The notes under the pieces are model-generated. The model ran no database searches and was not told the origin of the DNA. It saw nothing but the letters and a program-made list of their open reading frames with translations. Below, piece after piece: positions 1-9,000 of a DNA stretch of 64,000 bases; position 1 is the stretch's first letter; the number at the start of each line of letters is the position of its first letter. The translations under genes and the position numbers were made by a program. The stretch is from Burkholderiaceae bacterium (GTDB taxonomy: Bacteria; Pseudomonadota; Gammaproteobacteria; Burkholderiales; Burkholderiaceae_E): positions 186,001 to 250,000 of the forward strand of contig JAMLIN010000002.1 in NCBI GenBank assembly GCA_023954135.1, given 5' to 3'.

Positions 1-797
1 CGGCATTGCGCGAGGCCAATTCGGAGGATTTCGTCCCGACCGCTGAAATCGCCCGGATCCTGGGCGCGGCGGGAATCGACCCCGCCAGGGAAACGATCGT
101 CTATGGCACTCGCGGCACATGGCAGCCGTATTTCGGCCGCTACGCGCTACGCTATTTCGGCGCCGACAAGGTCAGCGTCTACCACGACGGCATGGAAGGC
201 TGGCAGACGGCCGGCCTGCCCGTGGAAACCGGCCCGGCCAGGGCCACGCCGATCGCGCTGACGCTCACGCCCAGTCCGGCGGTGGCCATCACCACCGAGG
301 AGATGCTGGCGCGAGTGGGCAGCCAGGACGTGCAGATCGTCGATGCGCGCACGCCCGGGGAGTTCGCCGGTACCGACATCCGCGCATTGCGCGGCGGCCA
401 CATTCCGGGTGCGGTCAACATCCCGTACGAGATGAACTGGGCCGACCCCGAGACCCTGGGCAAGCTGGCGCGCAGGCAGGTGGCGGACAACCGCGGCATG
501 TCGCTCAAGGCCGATGCGCAGCTCGAGGCGCTGTACGCGAAGCTCGACCGCGACAAGGAAACCGTCGTCTATTGCCAGTCGGGCGCGCGCGCCAGCCAGA
601 CCGCGGGCGTGCTCGAGCAGCTGGGCTTCCGGAACGTCAGGGTGTATGACTCGTCCTGGCTGGGCTACGGCAACCGGCTGGATGCGCCGGCCGAGAACGT
701 CACCTTCTTCAACGTGGGTGCGTTGAACAGCCGGATCGCCGCGATGCAAAGGCGCATCGACACGCTGGAGAAGGAGCTTGCGGCGGCGAGGAAGTAG
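1..797 (+). CDS. Two-domain rhodanese-type sulfurtransferase (5' end outside window)
   Basis: The reading frame is open from the window edge, so the N-terminus is missing. Two rhodanese modules are visible. The upstream one keeps the fold (GTRGTW, then DGMEGWQ) but has no active-site cysteine. The downstream one has the loop CQSGARAS preceded by VVY, so it carries the persulfide-forming cysteine. This is the usual arrangement in thiosulfate and 3-mercaptopyruvate sulfurtransferases, which move sulfane sulfur to thiophilic acceptors. The last ~25 residues form a short charged coiled coil (RIAAMQRRIDTLEKELAAARK region), which is not typical and may mediate oligomerisation. Substrate preference cannot be read from the CQSGAR loop. 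Confidence 0.85.
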   Translation, partial: ALREANSEDFVPTAEIARILGAAGIDPARETIVYGTRGTWQPYFGRYALRYFGADKVSVYHDGMEGWQTAGLPVETGPARATPIALTLTPSPAVAITTEEMLARVGSQDVQIVDARTPGEFAGTDIRALRGGHIPGAVNIPYEMNWADPETLGKLARRQVADNRGMSLKADAQLEALYAKLDRDKETVVYCQSGARASQTAGVLEQLGFRNVRVYDSSWLGYGNRLDAPAENVTFFNVGALNSRIAAMQRRIDTLEKELAAARK

Positions 798-871
798 GGC
801 GGGCGAGCAGGGCGCCCGGTGCGCGCCCGCCTGCGGCCTTTCCGGATTTCCGCGATCATTGCGGAATCCCC

Positions 872-2086
872 ATGCCTTCTTCCCCCGACAATTTCGATCT
901 GCGTCGGCTCGCGCTGCCGGCGTTCGGGCCGTCGCTCATGTTCGGCCTGTGCGAAGGCGCCATCCTGCCGGTGCTGGCGCTCAGCGCCCGCGCGCTCGGC
1001 GCCAGCCTGGCGACGGCGGGGCTGATCGTGGCGCTGGTCGGCATCGGGTCGCTTCTGGCCAATCTGCCGGCGGCGCTGCTCACCACCCGATTCGGCGAGC
1101 GCCGCGCGATGGTCGGCGCAGCCGTCTTTGCGATGCTGGCGCTGCTGTTGTGCCTCGTGGCGCGCAGCGTCTGGCTGTTCGGGCTGGGGGTGCTGATGGT
1201 GGGACTGGCGCGCGCGGTGTTCATGCTGGCGCGCCAGACTTTTCTCGTCGAGGTCACGCCGGTCCACCTGCGCGCCCGAGCGATGTCCACGCTCGGCGGC
1301 GTGCACCGCATCGGCATGTTCATCGGGCCGTTTCTCGGCGCAGCCGTCATCCATGTGTCCGGCTTGTCCGGCGCCTACTGGGCCGCGCTGCTGGTCATGC
1401 TGGCCGCCGGCGTGATGTCGCTGCTGGTGCCCGACCTGGAGCCGCGCGCGCCCGCGACCGGCGGGCGGGCTACGCAGCCCGAGGCGATTGCCCTCATGCG
1501 CGAGCATTCCCATGCCTTTCTCACGCTGGGGCTGGCCTGCGCGCTGCTTGCGGCGATCCGTGCCTGCCGCCAGATCGTGATTCCACTCTGGGCCGATCAC
1601 ATCGGGCTGGATGCGGCGACCACTTCCCTGATCTACGGGCTCATGGGCGCAGTGGACATGCTGCTGTTCTATCCGGCCGGGAAGGTCATGGACGTGCGCG
1701 GCAGGCTGGCGGTCACGATTCCCAGCATGCTGATCATGGGGACGAGCCTGCTGCTGATTCCGCTGACATCGGGCTTTGCCAGCCTGCTCGCGGCAAGCAT
1801 GGCGCTCGGCGTGGGCAACGGCATCGGCTCGGGAATCATCCTGACGACGGGCGCCGACGCCTCGCCGGAGGCGGGCCGTACCCGGTTCCTCGGCATCTGG
1901 CGAGTGATCACCGACCTGGGCGGAGGTGGCGGACCGCTGCTGCTTTCGGGCCTGACGGCGGCCCTGTCGCTTGCCTGGGGCATCGTCGGAGTCGGCGGCA
2001 TGGGCTTCCTCGCCGCCTGGATGTTCTGGCGCTGGCTGCCGCATGGCGGTGGCGGTGACGATGAACCCACCATCCGCCGGCCATGA
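872..2086 (+). CDS. Major facilitator superfamily transporter
   Basis: A 404-residue, very hydrophobic protein with about 12 membrane segments. An RFGERRAM motif after the second helix matches the conserved MFS loop between helices 2 and 3. The N-terminal half (LMFGLCEGAILPVLALSARALG) resembles drug/metabolite efflux permeases, but no substrate can be assigned. It starts 75 bases after the rhodanese gene. The Shine-Dalgarno is weak (GGAA) and a 6-bp hairpin (848-853 with 861-866) lies just before the ATG. It converges on the GntR gene with a 26-base gap, so it is probably not part of the hydantoinase unit, although it could export a product. Confidence 0.85.
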   Translation: MPSSPDNFDLRRLALPAFGPSLMFGLCEGAILPVLALSARALGASLATAGLIVALVGIGSLLANLPAALLTTRFGERRAMVGAAVFAMLALLLCLVARSVWLFGLGVLMVGLARAVFMLARQTFLVEVTPVHLRARAMSTLGGVHRIGMFIGPFLGAAVIHVSGLSGAYWAALLVMLAAGVMSLLVPDLEPRAPATGGRATQPEAIALMREHSHAFLTLGLACALLAAIRACRQIVIPLWADHIGLDAATTSLIYGLMGAVDMLLFYPAGKVMDVRGRLAVTIPSMLIMGTSLLLIPLTSGFASLLAASMALGVGNGIGSGIILTTGADASPEAGRTRFLGIWRVITDLGGGGGPLLLSGLTAALSLAWGIVGVGGMGFLAAWMFWRWLPHGGGGDDEPTIRRP

Positions 2087-2112
2087 AGGCCAGGACAGCG
2101 TAGCCGCTTCCC

Positions 2113-2832
2113 TCAGGTCCTGAAAATGGCTTCCAGATCCACTTCCTCGGTGGCGGCATCGAGCTTCATGCTGCTCTCGATGTGGTCGAGATGCTCCAGC
2201 ATGAGCTTCTCGGCCCGCGCGGTATCGCGCCGGCCGATGGCGTCGATGATCTGGGCGTGCTCGTCGGCGCGGCAGCTCTGCGACGTGGGCGAGTCATAGA
2301 GAAAGATCATCAGGCAGGTCAGCACGGAGAGCTCGCGCATGCTGCGCGTGAGCGCGCTGTTGCCGGCCAGCTCCGCCGCGAGCGAGTGGAATTCACCCGA
2401 GAGGCGGATCACGGCGCGCTTGTCGTCGCGTCGCCGGGCATCCATCTCCAGTTCGGCGTGCGCGCGCAAGCGCGCGAGCTTCTCCGGCGTGAGCGTCTCG
2501 ACCAGGCGCCGCACGACCGCCGGCTCGATCAGGCGCCGTGCCTCGAACACATCCAGCGCCTGTTCGATGGTGGGCCTGGCCACGTAGGCGCCGCGCTGCG
2601 GCACCAGTTCCACGATCTGCTCGTGCGCGAGGCGCGCGAGAACCTCCCGGATGCGCGCCCGGCTCACGTTGAAGATGTCGGCCAGCCGCTCTTCCACCAG
2701 CTTGGTTCCGGGATGCAGGCGGTGTTCCAGGATGGCCACGTAGATCTTTTCGTAGATCTCGTCGTGCAGATTCTCGCGCTGCAGCCGGGCGGGGATCGCG
2801 GCGGCGCGGCGCGGGGAACGAGTGGATGGCAT
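2113..2832 (-). CDS. GntR-family transcriptional regulator, FadR/FCD subfamily
   Basis: A 239-residue regulator. Residues ~20-87 form a GntR winged helix (PGTKLVEERLADIFNVSRARIREVL, then the wing PQRGAYVARP). Residues ~92-235 are an all-helical FCD effector domain whose metal/effector ligands appear as FHSLAAELAGN, DEHAQIIDAI and EHLDHIE. The ATG at 2832 gives the normal family length; an open frame extends to 3015 but adds low-complexity sequence only. It is transcribed divergently from the hydantoinase operon and a set of GTCGAC-centred palindromes lies between them, so it most likely represses that operon and is relieved by a substrate or product acid. FCD regulators typically sense small carboxylates; the actual ligand here is unknown. 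Confidence 0.9.
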   Translation of the reverse strand: MPSTRSPRRAAAIPARLQRENLHDEIYEKIYVAILEHRLHPGTKLVEERLADIFNVSRARIREVLARLAHEQIVELVPQRGAYVARPTIEQALDVFEARRLIEPAVVRRLVETLTPEKLARLRAHAELEMDARRRDDKRAVIRLSGEFHSLAAELAGNSALTRSMRELSVLTCLMIFLYDSPTSQSCRADEHAQIIDAIGRRDTARAEKLMLEHLDHIESSMKLDAATEEVDLEAIFRT

Positions 2833-3011
2833 GGTGGTCGGGGCGGTGGCGGACGCTATTGTCGACGATTGCGCTGCCGGGTGTCGGCATTTGCGGCGCC
2901 GCGGCATACCGTTGCAGGGGACGCCGTGTTCCGCTTTTGCCGCGGAGAATCGGGCGCTCGAGCTCCAGACGGCACGCGCTGGGTCGTCATCGATGCTAAC
3001 ACCTATGGTCC

Positions 3012-3062
3012 ACACAATATTTGTCGACTACTATGTCGACAAATATTGTGTAGTTTGTCGAC
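3012..3062. promoter_or_regulatory. Three phased GTCGAC operator sites between the GntR gene and the hydantoinase operon
   Basis: A perfect inverted repeat with 17-base arms (3012-3028 and 3035-3051, spacer TACTAT) sits in the divergent intergenic region. Each arm contains TTGTCGAC, and a third copy TTTGTCGACAT follows at 3054-3064. The GTCGAC cores are centred at 3025.5, 3037.5 and 3059.5, that is 12 and 22 bp apart, roughly one and two helical turns. TTGT(N)ACAA-like palindromes are typical of FCD-type GntR operators, so this is the probable binding region of the adjacent regulator. The rest of the 400-base gap (2833-3011 and 3063-3232) shows no gene. No strong -35/-10 pair is visible. Confidence 0.75.
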
Positions 3063-3232
3063 ATTGGCTCGGAACTTGCCTAAGAAGACGTATCAGGTCG
3101 CCAAACACGAACCTTGCACCAGGATGGCGTGGCGATGATCGGAAAGGAAGCATTGTTGACAGTGGATCGGACAGGCGCGCACGCAGGAGGTGCGGCGGCC
3201 AGTGCCCGGGCGCCTCGTGAAAGGGGTGCCCG

Positions 3233-4654
3233 ATGAGCGCGCTGGAACTCGTCGTGCGCCACGCCCGGGTGGCTACCGCGGCCGACATCTTCGAGGCCGA
3301 CATCGGCATCTCGGGCGGCCGTATCGTGGCGCTGGGGCTGAACCTGCCCGCTGGCGCGCGCGAGATCGACGCGGCCGGCCGGGTCGTGACGCCGGGTGGC
3401 GTGGATGCCCACTGTCATCTGGACCAGCCCGTGGATCCGCCGGTTCGCATGGCCGACGACTTCGACAGCGGTACGCGCTCGGCCGCCTGCGGAGGCACCA
3501 CCACCGTGATCCCGTTCGCGGCGCAGCGCAAGGGCGGCACGCTGCGCGAGGCGGTGGACGACTATCACCGCCGGGCCGAGGGCCGCGCGCATGTGGACTA
3601 CGCCTTCCATCTGATCGTGAGCGATGCCACGCCGCGGGTGCTGCACGAGGAGCTGCCCGCATTGATCCGCGAGGGCTACACCTCGTTCAAGATCTACATG
3701 ACCTACGACGACCTGAAGCTGGACGACGGCCAGGTTCTGGACGTGCTGGCGGTGGCGCGCGAGCACGGAGCGATGGCCATGATCCACGCCGAGAACGCGG
3801 ACTGCATCGAGTGGCTGACGAGGCGGCTGGAGGCGGCCGGGCGCACGGCGCCGCGCTTTCACGCCCATGCTCGACCCATGCTGGTCGAGCGCGAGGCGAC
3901 CCATCGCGCCATCTCGCTGGCCGAGCTGGTGGACGTGCCCATCCTGATCGTGCACGTCTCGGGTCGCGAGGCGGTGGAGCAGATCCGCTGGGCACGCGCG
4001 CATGGCCTCAAGGTGTTCGCCGAGACCTGTCCGCAGTACCTCTTCCTCACGGCCGACGATCTCGGCATCGACGACAGCTACCTGGGGGCGCGTTGCGTAT
4101 GCAGTCCGCCGCCGCGCGACGCGTCCAACCAGCGGGTCATCTGGGACGGCCTCGGCGACGGTCTGTTCACCGTGTTCAGCTCCGACCACGCACCGTTTCG
4201 CTACGACGCTCCGGAAGGCAAGAAGCCCGGTGGCGAGGAGGTGGCCTTCCGCCACATCCCCAACGGCATTCCCGGCCTCGAGACACGACTGCCTCTGCTC
4301 TATTCCGAGGGCGTGCTGGGCGGGCGCATCACGCTGGAGAAGTTCGTCGAGCTGACCGCCACCAACCCGGCCAAGGCCTACGGCCTGCACCCGCGCAAGG
4401 GCAGCATCGCGATCGGCTCGGATGCCGATCTGGTGGTCTGGGGCGAGGGCGAGTTCGTACTGAGCAACGAGCGGCTGCACCACGCGGTGGACTACACGCC
4501 CTACGAAGGCCGGACACTGCGCGCCTGGCCCGCGCTCACGCTGGCGGGCGGCGAGGTGGTCTGGGACGGGCGCGATTTTCATGCGCGAGCGGGGCGAGGC
4601 CGCTTCCTGCCCTGCGGCCTGCCCACGCTCATGCCCGGGCGGAGGGGCGCATGA
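3233..4654 (+). CDS. D-hydantoinase / dihydropyrimidinase
   Basis: A 473-residue cyclic amidohydrolase that hydrolyses the ring amide of dihydropyrimidines or 5-substituted hydantoins to N-carbamoyl amino acids. The full binuclear metal set is present: His60 and His62 (DAHCHLDQ), Lys153 as the carbamylated bridge (SFKIYMTYD), His185 (MIHAEN), His241 (HVSG) and Asp318 (SSDHAP). Length matches the family (~460-480). The ATG has a strong Shine-Dalgarno (GAAAGGGG) six bases upstream. It is the first gene of an operon under the three-site operator and overlaps the amidase by ATGA. Neighbours suggest a ureide or cyclic-imide substrate rather than pyrimidine salvage, because no dihydropyrimidine dehydrogenase or beta-ureidopropionase gene is nearby. 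Confidence 0.92.
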   Translation: MSALELVVRHARVATAADIFEADIGISGGRIVALGLNLPAGAREIDAAGRVVTPGGVDAHCHLDQPVDPPVRMADDFDSGTRSAACGGTTTVIPFAAQRKGGTLREAVDDYHRRAEGRAHVDYAFHLIVSDATPRVLHEELPALIREGYTSFKIYMTYDDLKLDDGQVLDVLAVAREHGAMAMIHAENADCIEWLTRRLEAAGRTAPRFHAHARPMLVEREATHRAISLAELVDVPILIVHVSGREAVEQIRWARAHGLKVFAETCPQYLFLTADDLGIDDSYLGARCVCSPPPRDASNQRVIWDGLGDGLFTVFSSDHAPFRYDAPEGKKPGGEEVAFRHIPNGIPGLETRLPLLYSEGVLGGRITLEKFVELTATNPAKAYGLHPRKGSIAIGSDADLVVWGEGEFVLSNERLHHAVDYTPYEGRTLRAWPALTLAGGEVVWDGRDFHARAGRGRFLPCGLPTLMPGRRGA

Positions 4655-6090
4655 ACCTGGCCCATGCTTCGCTCGAGGAGGTCGCCACACTGGTGCGCGA
4701 GCGCCGGGCGAGCGCGCGCGAGGTTGCGCTGGCCACCATCGCCGAGGTGGAGCGCGTCAATCCCGCGATCAATGCCCTGATCGGCTTCGATGCGCAGGCG
4801 GTGCTCGACGAGGCCGATGCCATCGACCGCCGGCTCGCCCGGGACGCCGACGCATTGCGTCTGCCCGGCGTGCAAGTGTCGGTGAAGGACAACCTCTGGG
4901 TGCGCGGCCGGCGGGTCACGCAGGGCTCGGCCCTGTTCGCGGACTTCGTGGCTCCCGAGGATGCGCTGGCCGTTGCGCGCGCCCGCGAGGCCGGTGCCGC
5001 GGTGCTGGGCATCAGCAACTGTTCCGAGTTCGCCTGCAAGGGCGTCACCACCAACCGGGTGCACGGCACCACCCGCAATCCCTGGGATCTCGGGCGCACG
5101 CCGGGCGGTTCCTCGGGCGGGGCGGCGGCCGCGGTTGCCGCGGGTCTGGGCCAGGCGGCGCTGTGCACCGACGGTGGCGGTTCGACGCGTCGCCCCGCGG
5201 CGCACGCCGGCGTGGTGGGTTTCAAGCCCAGCGCCGGCGCGATCGCGCACCCGGTGGGCTTCGCGGAGCCGGTGTTCGGCAACAGCGTGGTCGGCCTCAT
5301 GGCGCGTCGCGTGGCCGACGTGGCCATGCTGTTCGATGCGATTGCCGGCTCCGATCCGCGCGACCCGTTGTGCATGCCGGGACTGCCGGTCGAGTCCGCG
5401 CGCGCCGGTCTGGGTCGATCGCTTCGCGGCGTGCGTGTCGCCTTCAGCCCGCGCCTGGGTCTGCCCGTGCCGGTGGACGAGGCGGTCTCGCATGCCATGG
5501 AGCAGGCGGCTCGCTGGCTCGCCGACGCGGGGGCCGAGCTGGTGCCGGCCGACCCGCCATGGCCGGCGGGCGCCGGCGAGGATGCCCTCATGCCGCTGCA
5601 GTTCGGTGGCCTCGTGGCCCTGTACGGAGAGACCTGGCGCCGCGACCCGTCGCGCTTCGACCCCGACATCGGTGCGCAGATCGAGCGCGGACTGGCGCTC
5701 GGCGCGGCCGACGTCGCGCGAGCGCTGGCGTACCGTGAGGACCTCTATCGGGCGCTCGCCGGGTTCTTCTCGGCGCACCCCCTGGCGCTTTCCCCGACCA
5801 CGCCCTGCGTGGCCTGGCCGCTCGGCGAGCTCGGGCCGAGCCATATCGAAGGCCAGGCCGTGGCGCCGCGCGCCCACGCCGTCTTCACACCGGCCTTCAA
5901 TCACGTCTACGCGCCGGCCTGTTCCGTGCCCGTTGGCCTGGATCCGCAGGGCCTGCCGATCGGTGCGCAACTGATCGGCTGGCGCGGCCAGGACGCGCTC
6001 GTGTTGCGCGCGGCTGCCGCCCTCGAGGCTGCCGCGCCCGCCGTGTTTCGACAACCCGTTTCCGTCCAAGCCGGGCCCGCGGGGGCCTGA
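4651..6090 (+). CDS. Amidase (amidase-signature family)
   Basis: A 479-residue serine amidohydrolase. The Ser-cisSer-Lys triad is visible: Lys79 (VSVKDN), the cis-serine in PGGSSGG (154/155) and nucleophile Ser178 in TDGGGSTRRPAA. Most relatives read TDTGGSIRIPA there, so Gly175 replaces the usual Thr and may alter the pocket. The start is fixed by the 4-base ATGA overlap with the hydantoinase, implying translational coupling. In this operon it could cleave the carbamoyl or amide product of the hydantoinase, in place of the more usual N-carbamoyl-amino-acid hydrolase, which is absent. Substrate is inferred from context only. Confidence 0.88.
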   Translation: MNLAHASLEEVATLVRERRASAREVALATIAEVERVNPAINALIGFDAQAVLDEADAIDRRLARDADALRLPGVQVSVKDNLWVRGRRVTQGSALFADFVAPEDALAVARAREAGAAVLGISNCSEFACKGVTTNRVHGTTRNPWDLGRTPGGSSGGAAAAVAAGLGQAALCTDGGGSTRRPAAHAGVVGFKPSAGAIAHPVGFAEPVFGNSVVGLMARRVADVAMLFDAIAGSDPRDPLCMPGLPVESARAGLGRSLRGVRVAFSPRLGLPVPVDEAVSHAMEQAARWLADAGAELVPADPPWPAGAGEDALMPLQFGGLVALYGETWRRDPSRFDPDIGAQIERGLALGAADVARALAYREDLYRALAGFFSAHPLALSPTTPCVAWPLGELGPSHIEGQAVAPRAHAVFTPAFNHVYAPACSVPVGLDPQGLPIGAQLIGWRGQDALVLRAAAALEAAAPAVFRQPVSVQAGPAGA

Positions 6091-6124
6091 TCCCCTCTGG
6101 CTTCAACCGCAGGAGTAAACCACC

Positions 6125-7135
6125 ATGACCAAGCTCACCCGACTGCTGGCCGCCGCTGGCCTGGCCACGCTGCTTGCCGCGCCCGCGATGCCGGCGATGG
6201 CCGCGAAGATCAAGATCGCGACCAACGTCGCCGATACCTCGAACTGGATCGCCGGCGCCGAGCGCTTCAAGGAGATCGTCGAGCGCGACAGCGGTGGCCG
6301 CCATACCGTGGAGATCCACGCCAACGGCGTGCTCTCCGGCCGCAATGATCGCGTCGAGCTCGAGATGGCGCAAGCCGGCGCGGTCGAGATCATCATGAAG
6401 ACCACGCCCTGGCTCGCCCAGCTGCATCCGGATTTCATGGTCATCTCGATGCCCTGGATCTTCCCGGACGCCGCCACCGCCATGGCCGTGATGGATGGAT
6501 CGGTGGGAGAACGGCTGAACGAGCACCTGCGGTCGCGCCGCCTGCACGCGCTGGCGTGGGGCTCGGGCAGTTTCTTCCAGCTCTACGGCAACAAGGGTCC
6601 GGTGAAGACGCCCGACGACATCAAGGGCGTCAAGATCCGCACGCCCGGGCTGAACCTCTATCTTGACTCGTGGAAGGCCATCGGCGCCAACCCGGTGGCC
6701 ATGAACTTCGCCGAGGTGTTCTCGGCCTTGCAGGCCGGCGCCATCGACGGCGGCATCTCGCCGGTGCCCCTGATCTACTCCTCGCGCTTCTACGAGGTGA
6801 GCAAGCATGTCTCCTTGCTGAACTTCTCGTTCGAGGCCATCGGTTTCATTGCCAGCGACACCTTCTGGAGCAAGCTCTCCGAGGACGACAAGACCCTGCT
6901 GCGCAAGGCGGCCGCCGAAGGCATGGCGCACCAGCGCAAGGTGGCCGACGAAGAGGAGGCACAGCTGGTGAAACGGATGCAGGACGCTGGCGTTACCGTC
7001 TACACGCCCACGGCCGACGAGCTGAATGCGTTCAAGGCCAGGCTGGAGCCGGTGCTGCCGGGCTTCCGAAAGCAGATCGGGGAGGACCTGGTCAAGCAGG
7101 TCGAGTCCGAGGTGGCTCGCGTGACGAAGAACTGA
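6125..7135 (+). CDS. dctP: TRAP transporter solute-binding protein (DctP family)
   Basis: A 336-residue periplasmic protein with a signal peptide (residues 1-~26, ending AMPAMA before AKIKIA). The DctP core is clear: KGVKIRTPG contains the conserved arginine that salt-bridges a substrate carboxylate, followed by NPVAMNFAEVFSALQAGAIDGG. This predicts a carboxylate-bearing ligand. The gene sits 34 bases after the amidase with a Shine-Dalgarno AGGAG, and precedes its own dctQ and dctM. It captures substrate in the periplasm for sodium-driven import by the following two membrane proteins. Confidence 0.92.
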   Translation: MTKLTRLLAAAGLATLLAAPAMPAMAAKIKIATNVADTSNWIAGAERFKEIVERDSGGRHTVEIHANGVLSGRNDRVELEMAQAGAVEIIMKTTPWLAQLHPDFMVISMPWIFPDAATAMAVMDGSVGERLNEHLRSRRLHALAWGSGSFFQLYGNKGPVKTPDDIKGVKIRTPGLNLYLDSWKAIGANPVAMNFAEVFSALQAGAIDGGISPVPLIYSSRFYEVSKHVSLLNFSFEAIGFIASDTFWSKLSEDDKTLLRKAAAEGMAHQRKVADEEEAQLVKRMQDAGVTVYTPTADELNAFKARLEPVLPGFRKQIGEDLVKQVESEVARVTKN

Positions 7136-7166
7136 CCGGTGCGCGCCTGCTGAGGAACCCATCCCG

Positions 7167-7673
7167 ATGACTGACTCATCCTCCGTTACCGGATTCGGTC
7201 GCTGGCTCGACCGCGCCGAGTTCTGGTTCATCGTACTGGCCTGCATCGGCATCGTCGTGCTGGTGTTCCTCGGGGTGCTCTCGCGCTTTCTGTTCTCCAC
7301 CCCCATGGCGTGGTCCGAGGAACTGGCCCGTTACCTGTTCCTGTGGGCCGCGCTGGTGGGGGCGGCGGCGGGCTGCCGCAGCAACCAGCACGGCGGCATC
7401 CCGCTGCTGGTGCACAAGTTCCCGCCGTCGTGGCAGCGCGCAGTGGAGATCTTCGTGAGCGCCCTTGTGGTGCTGGTGTTGCTCGTGCTGGCCTGGCAGA
7501 GCCTGGGATCGACGCTCCAGGGTCTGGCGAGCGGGCAGACCAGCCTGGCCTCGGGCATTCCCATCTGGGTGATCAACGGCGTGTCGCTGCTTGCCTATCT
7601 GCTGGCGATCCTGCGTACGGCGCAAGGCTTTCGGGCTGGCGCCTACCACCCCCGCAACGCAGTGGCCGAGTGA
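7167..7673 (+). CDS. dctQ: TRAP transporter small membrane subunit (DctQ family)
   Basis: A 168-residue protein with four hydrophobic helices: FWFIVLACIGIVVLVFLGVL, LFLWAALVGAAAG, ALVVLVLLVLAWQSL and VINGVSLLAYLLAIL. The segment MAWSEELARYLFLW is the hallmark of DctQ subunits. It forms the four-helix scaffold that pairs with DctM. It follows dctP by 31 bases with Shine-Dalgarno AGGAA and precedes dctM by 24 bases. Confidence 0.92.
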   Translation: MTDSSSVTGFGRWLDRAEFWFIVLACIGIVVLVFLGVLSRFLFSTPMAWSEELARYLFLWAALVGAAAGCRSNQHGGIPLLVHKFPPSWQRAVEIFVSALVVLVLLVLAWQSLGSTLQGLASGQTSLASGIPIWVINGVSLLAYLLAILRTAQGFRAGAYHPRNAVAE

Positions 7674-7697
7674 CGGTCCGACCGACGGAGACCCCAG

Positions 7698-8993
7698 ATG
7701 GATGTCCTAGGCAACCCGGCCGTCATCGGCTTCTTCCTGTTCTTCGTGCTGCTGGCGCTCAATGTGCCGATATTCGTCTCGCTCGGCGGCGCCACCCTGT
7801 TCACCATGGTGGTGCTCGACGCCGCGCCGCTGAGCATGATGCCCTTCGTGATATCGAGCTCGCTGGATTCGTTTCCCTTGCTGGCCACGCCGCTGTTCAT
7901 CATGGCGGGCAGCCTCCTCACGCGCACCGGCATCGCCAGCCGGCTGGTCAGTCTCACCGAGATGGTGTTCGGCCGCATGCCCGGTGGTCTGGCGCTCACC
8001 ACGCTGGTCACGGGTTGCGTGCTGGGCTCCATGAGCGGTTCCAACATCGCCACCGTGGCGGCGCTGAGCTTTCTGATCGGCGCGATGGCCAACTCGGGCT
8101 ACCCGCGTCCGTTCGCAGTGGCGGTCGTGGCGGCGGGCTGCACCTTCGGGGTGGTCATTCCGCCGTCGATCAGCTTCATCATCTATGGCGTCATCAGCGA
8201 GACCCCCATCCCCAAGCTGTTCGCCGCGGGTGTCATCCCCGGCCTGCTGATGCTGCTGTTCCTGGGCGGCTACACGCTGGCCGTATCCATCTGGAAGGGC
8301 TATCGCCCGGCGGAAGTGGAACGCTCCTGGCCGCTGTTCTTCCGAGCCCTGCGCGAAGCCTTCTGGGGCCTGATGGCGCCCGTCATCATCCTGGGCGGCA
8401 TCTACTCCGGCGTGTTCACCGCCACCGAGGCGGCGGCGGTGGCCGTGGTCTACATCCTGCTCGTCGACCGCTTCGTGTACCGCCAGATCGGCTGGAAGGA
8501 CCTTCCCGAGGTCTTCTACCAGTCGGGGCGCACCATCGGCGTCATCGGCATGATGATCGCGATGTCGGCGGTATTCGCATGGGTGCTGCAGACGCAGGGC
8601 ATGGCGCGATTGCTCGACACGATGCTGCATGCGGTGAGCGGCGGAAACACGGTATTGATCCTCCTGGTCATGCAGTTCATCATCTTCCTGTCCGGAATGT
8701 TCCTCGAGCCGATCGCGGCGATGTATCTGCTGGTGCCGCTGTTCAAGCCGACGCTGATGGCAATCGGCATGGACATGGTGCAGTTCGGGGCCGCACTCAC
8801 GGTGAACCTGTCGCTGGCGCACCTTACGCCGCCGGTGGGAGTGGGCCTGTTCCTGGCGGCACAGTTGGGTAACGTATCGTTCGCGCGCGCGGCCTTGTGG
8901 GCCATCCCGTTCGTGCTGTGCGAGATCGTGGTGGTGTTGCTCACCACCTTCGTTCCCGAGGTCGCCATGACCCTGCCCAACCTGATGAACTGA
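7698..8993 (+). CDS. dctM: TRAP transporter large permease subunit (DctM family)
   Basis: A 431-residue multi-spanning protein with DctM features: GRMPGGLALTTLVTGCVLGSMSGSN, then CTFGVVIPPSISFIIYG, then TPTEA-like FTATEAAAVAVVY, and a C-terminal LTPPVGVGLF loop. These helical hairpins bind sodium and substrate in the elevator-type transport domain. It completes the first TRAP system of the window. The gene ends 7 bases before the racemase-like gene, so that gene is probably co-transcribed. Confidence 0.93.
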   Translation: MDVLGNPAVIGFFLFFVLLALNVPIFVSLGGATLFTMVVLDAAPLSMMPFVISSSLDSFPLLATPLFIMAGSLLTRTGIASRLVSLTEMVFGRMPGGLALTTLVTGCVLGSMSGSNIATVAALSFLIGAMANSGYPRPFAVAVVAAGCTFGVVIPPSISFIIYGVISETPIPKLFAAGVIPGLLMLLFLGGYTLAVSIWKGYRPAEVERSWPLFFRALREAFWGLMAPVIILGGIYSGVFTATEAAAVAVVYILLVDRFVYRQIGWKDLPEVFYQSGRTIGVIGMMIAMSAVFAWVLQTQGMARLLDTMLHAVSGGNTVLILLVMQFIIFLSGMFLEPIAAMYLLVPLFKPTLMAIGMDMVQFGAALTVNLSLAHLTPPVGVGLFLAAQLGNVSFARAALWAIPFVLCEIVVVLLTTFVPEVAMTLPNLMN

Positions 8994-9000
8994 TGCATCG

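Noticed and set aside
848-866. Hairpin TTCCGC/GCGGAA before the MFS start codon as a terminator or riboswitch
   Set aside because: Only six base pairs, no T-run and no conserved riboswitch core; likely chance, at most a mild effect on translation.
2833-3015. Longer GntR protein starting at 3015
   Set aside because: The extra 61 residues are low complexity and would place the start next to the operator; ATG 2832 gives the normal family length.
2182-3138. Plus-strand frame covering the GntR gene and its promoter
   Set aside because: It crosses the operator region and has no protein-like features; the GntR frame has a clear winged helix and FCD domain.
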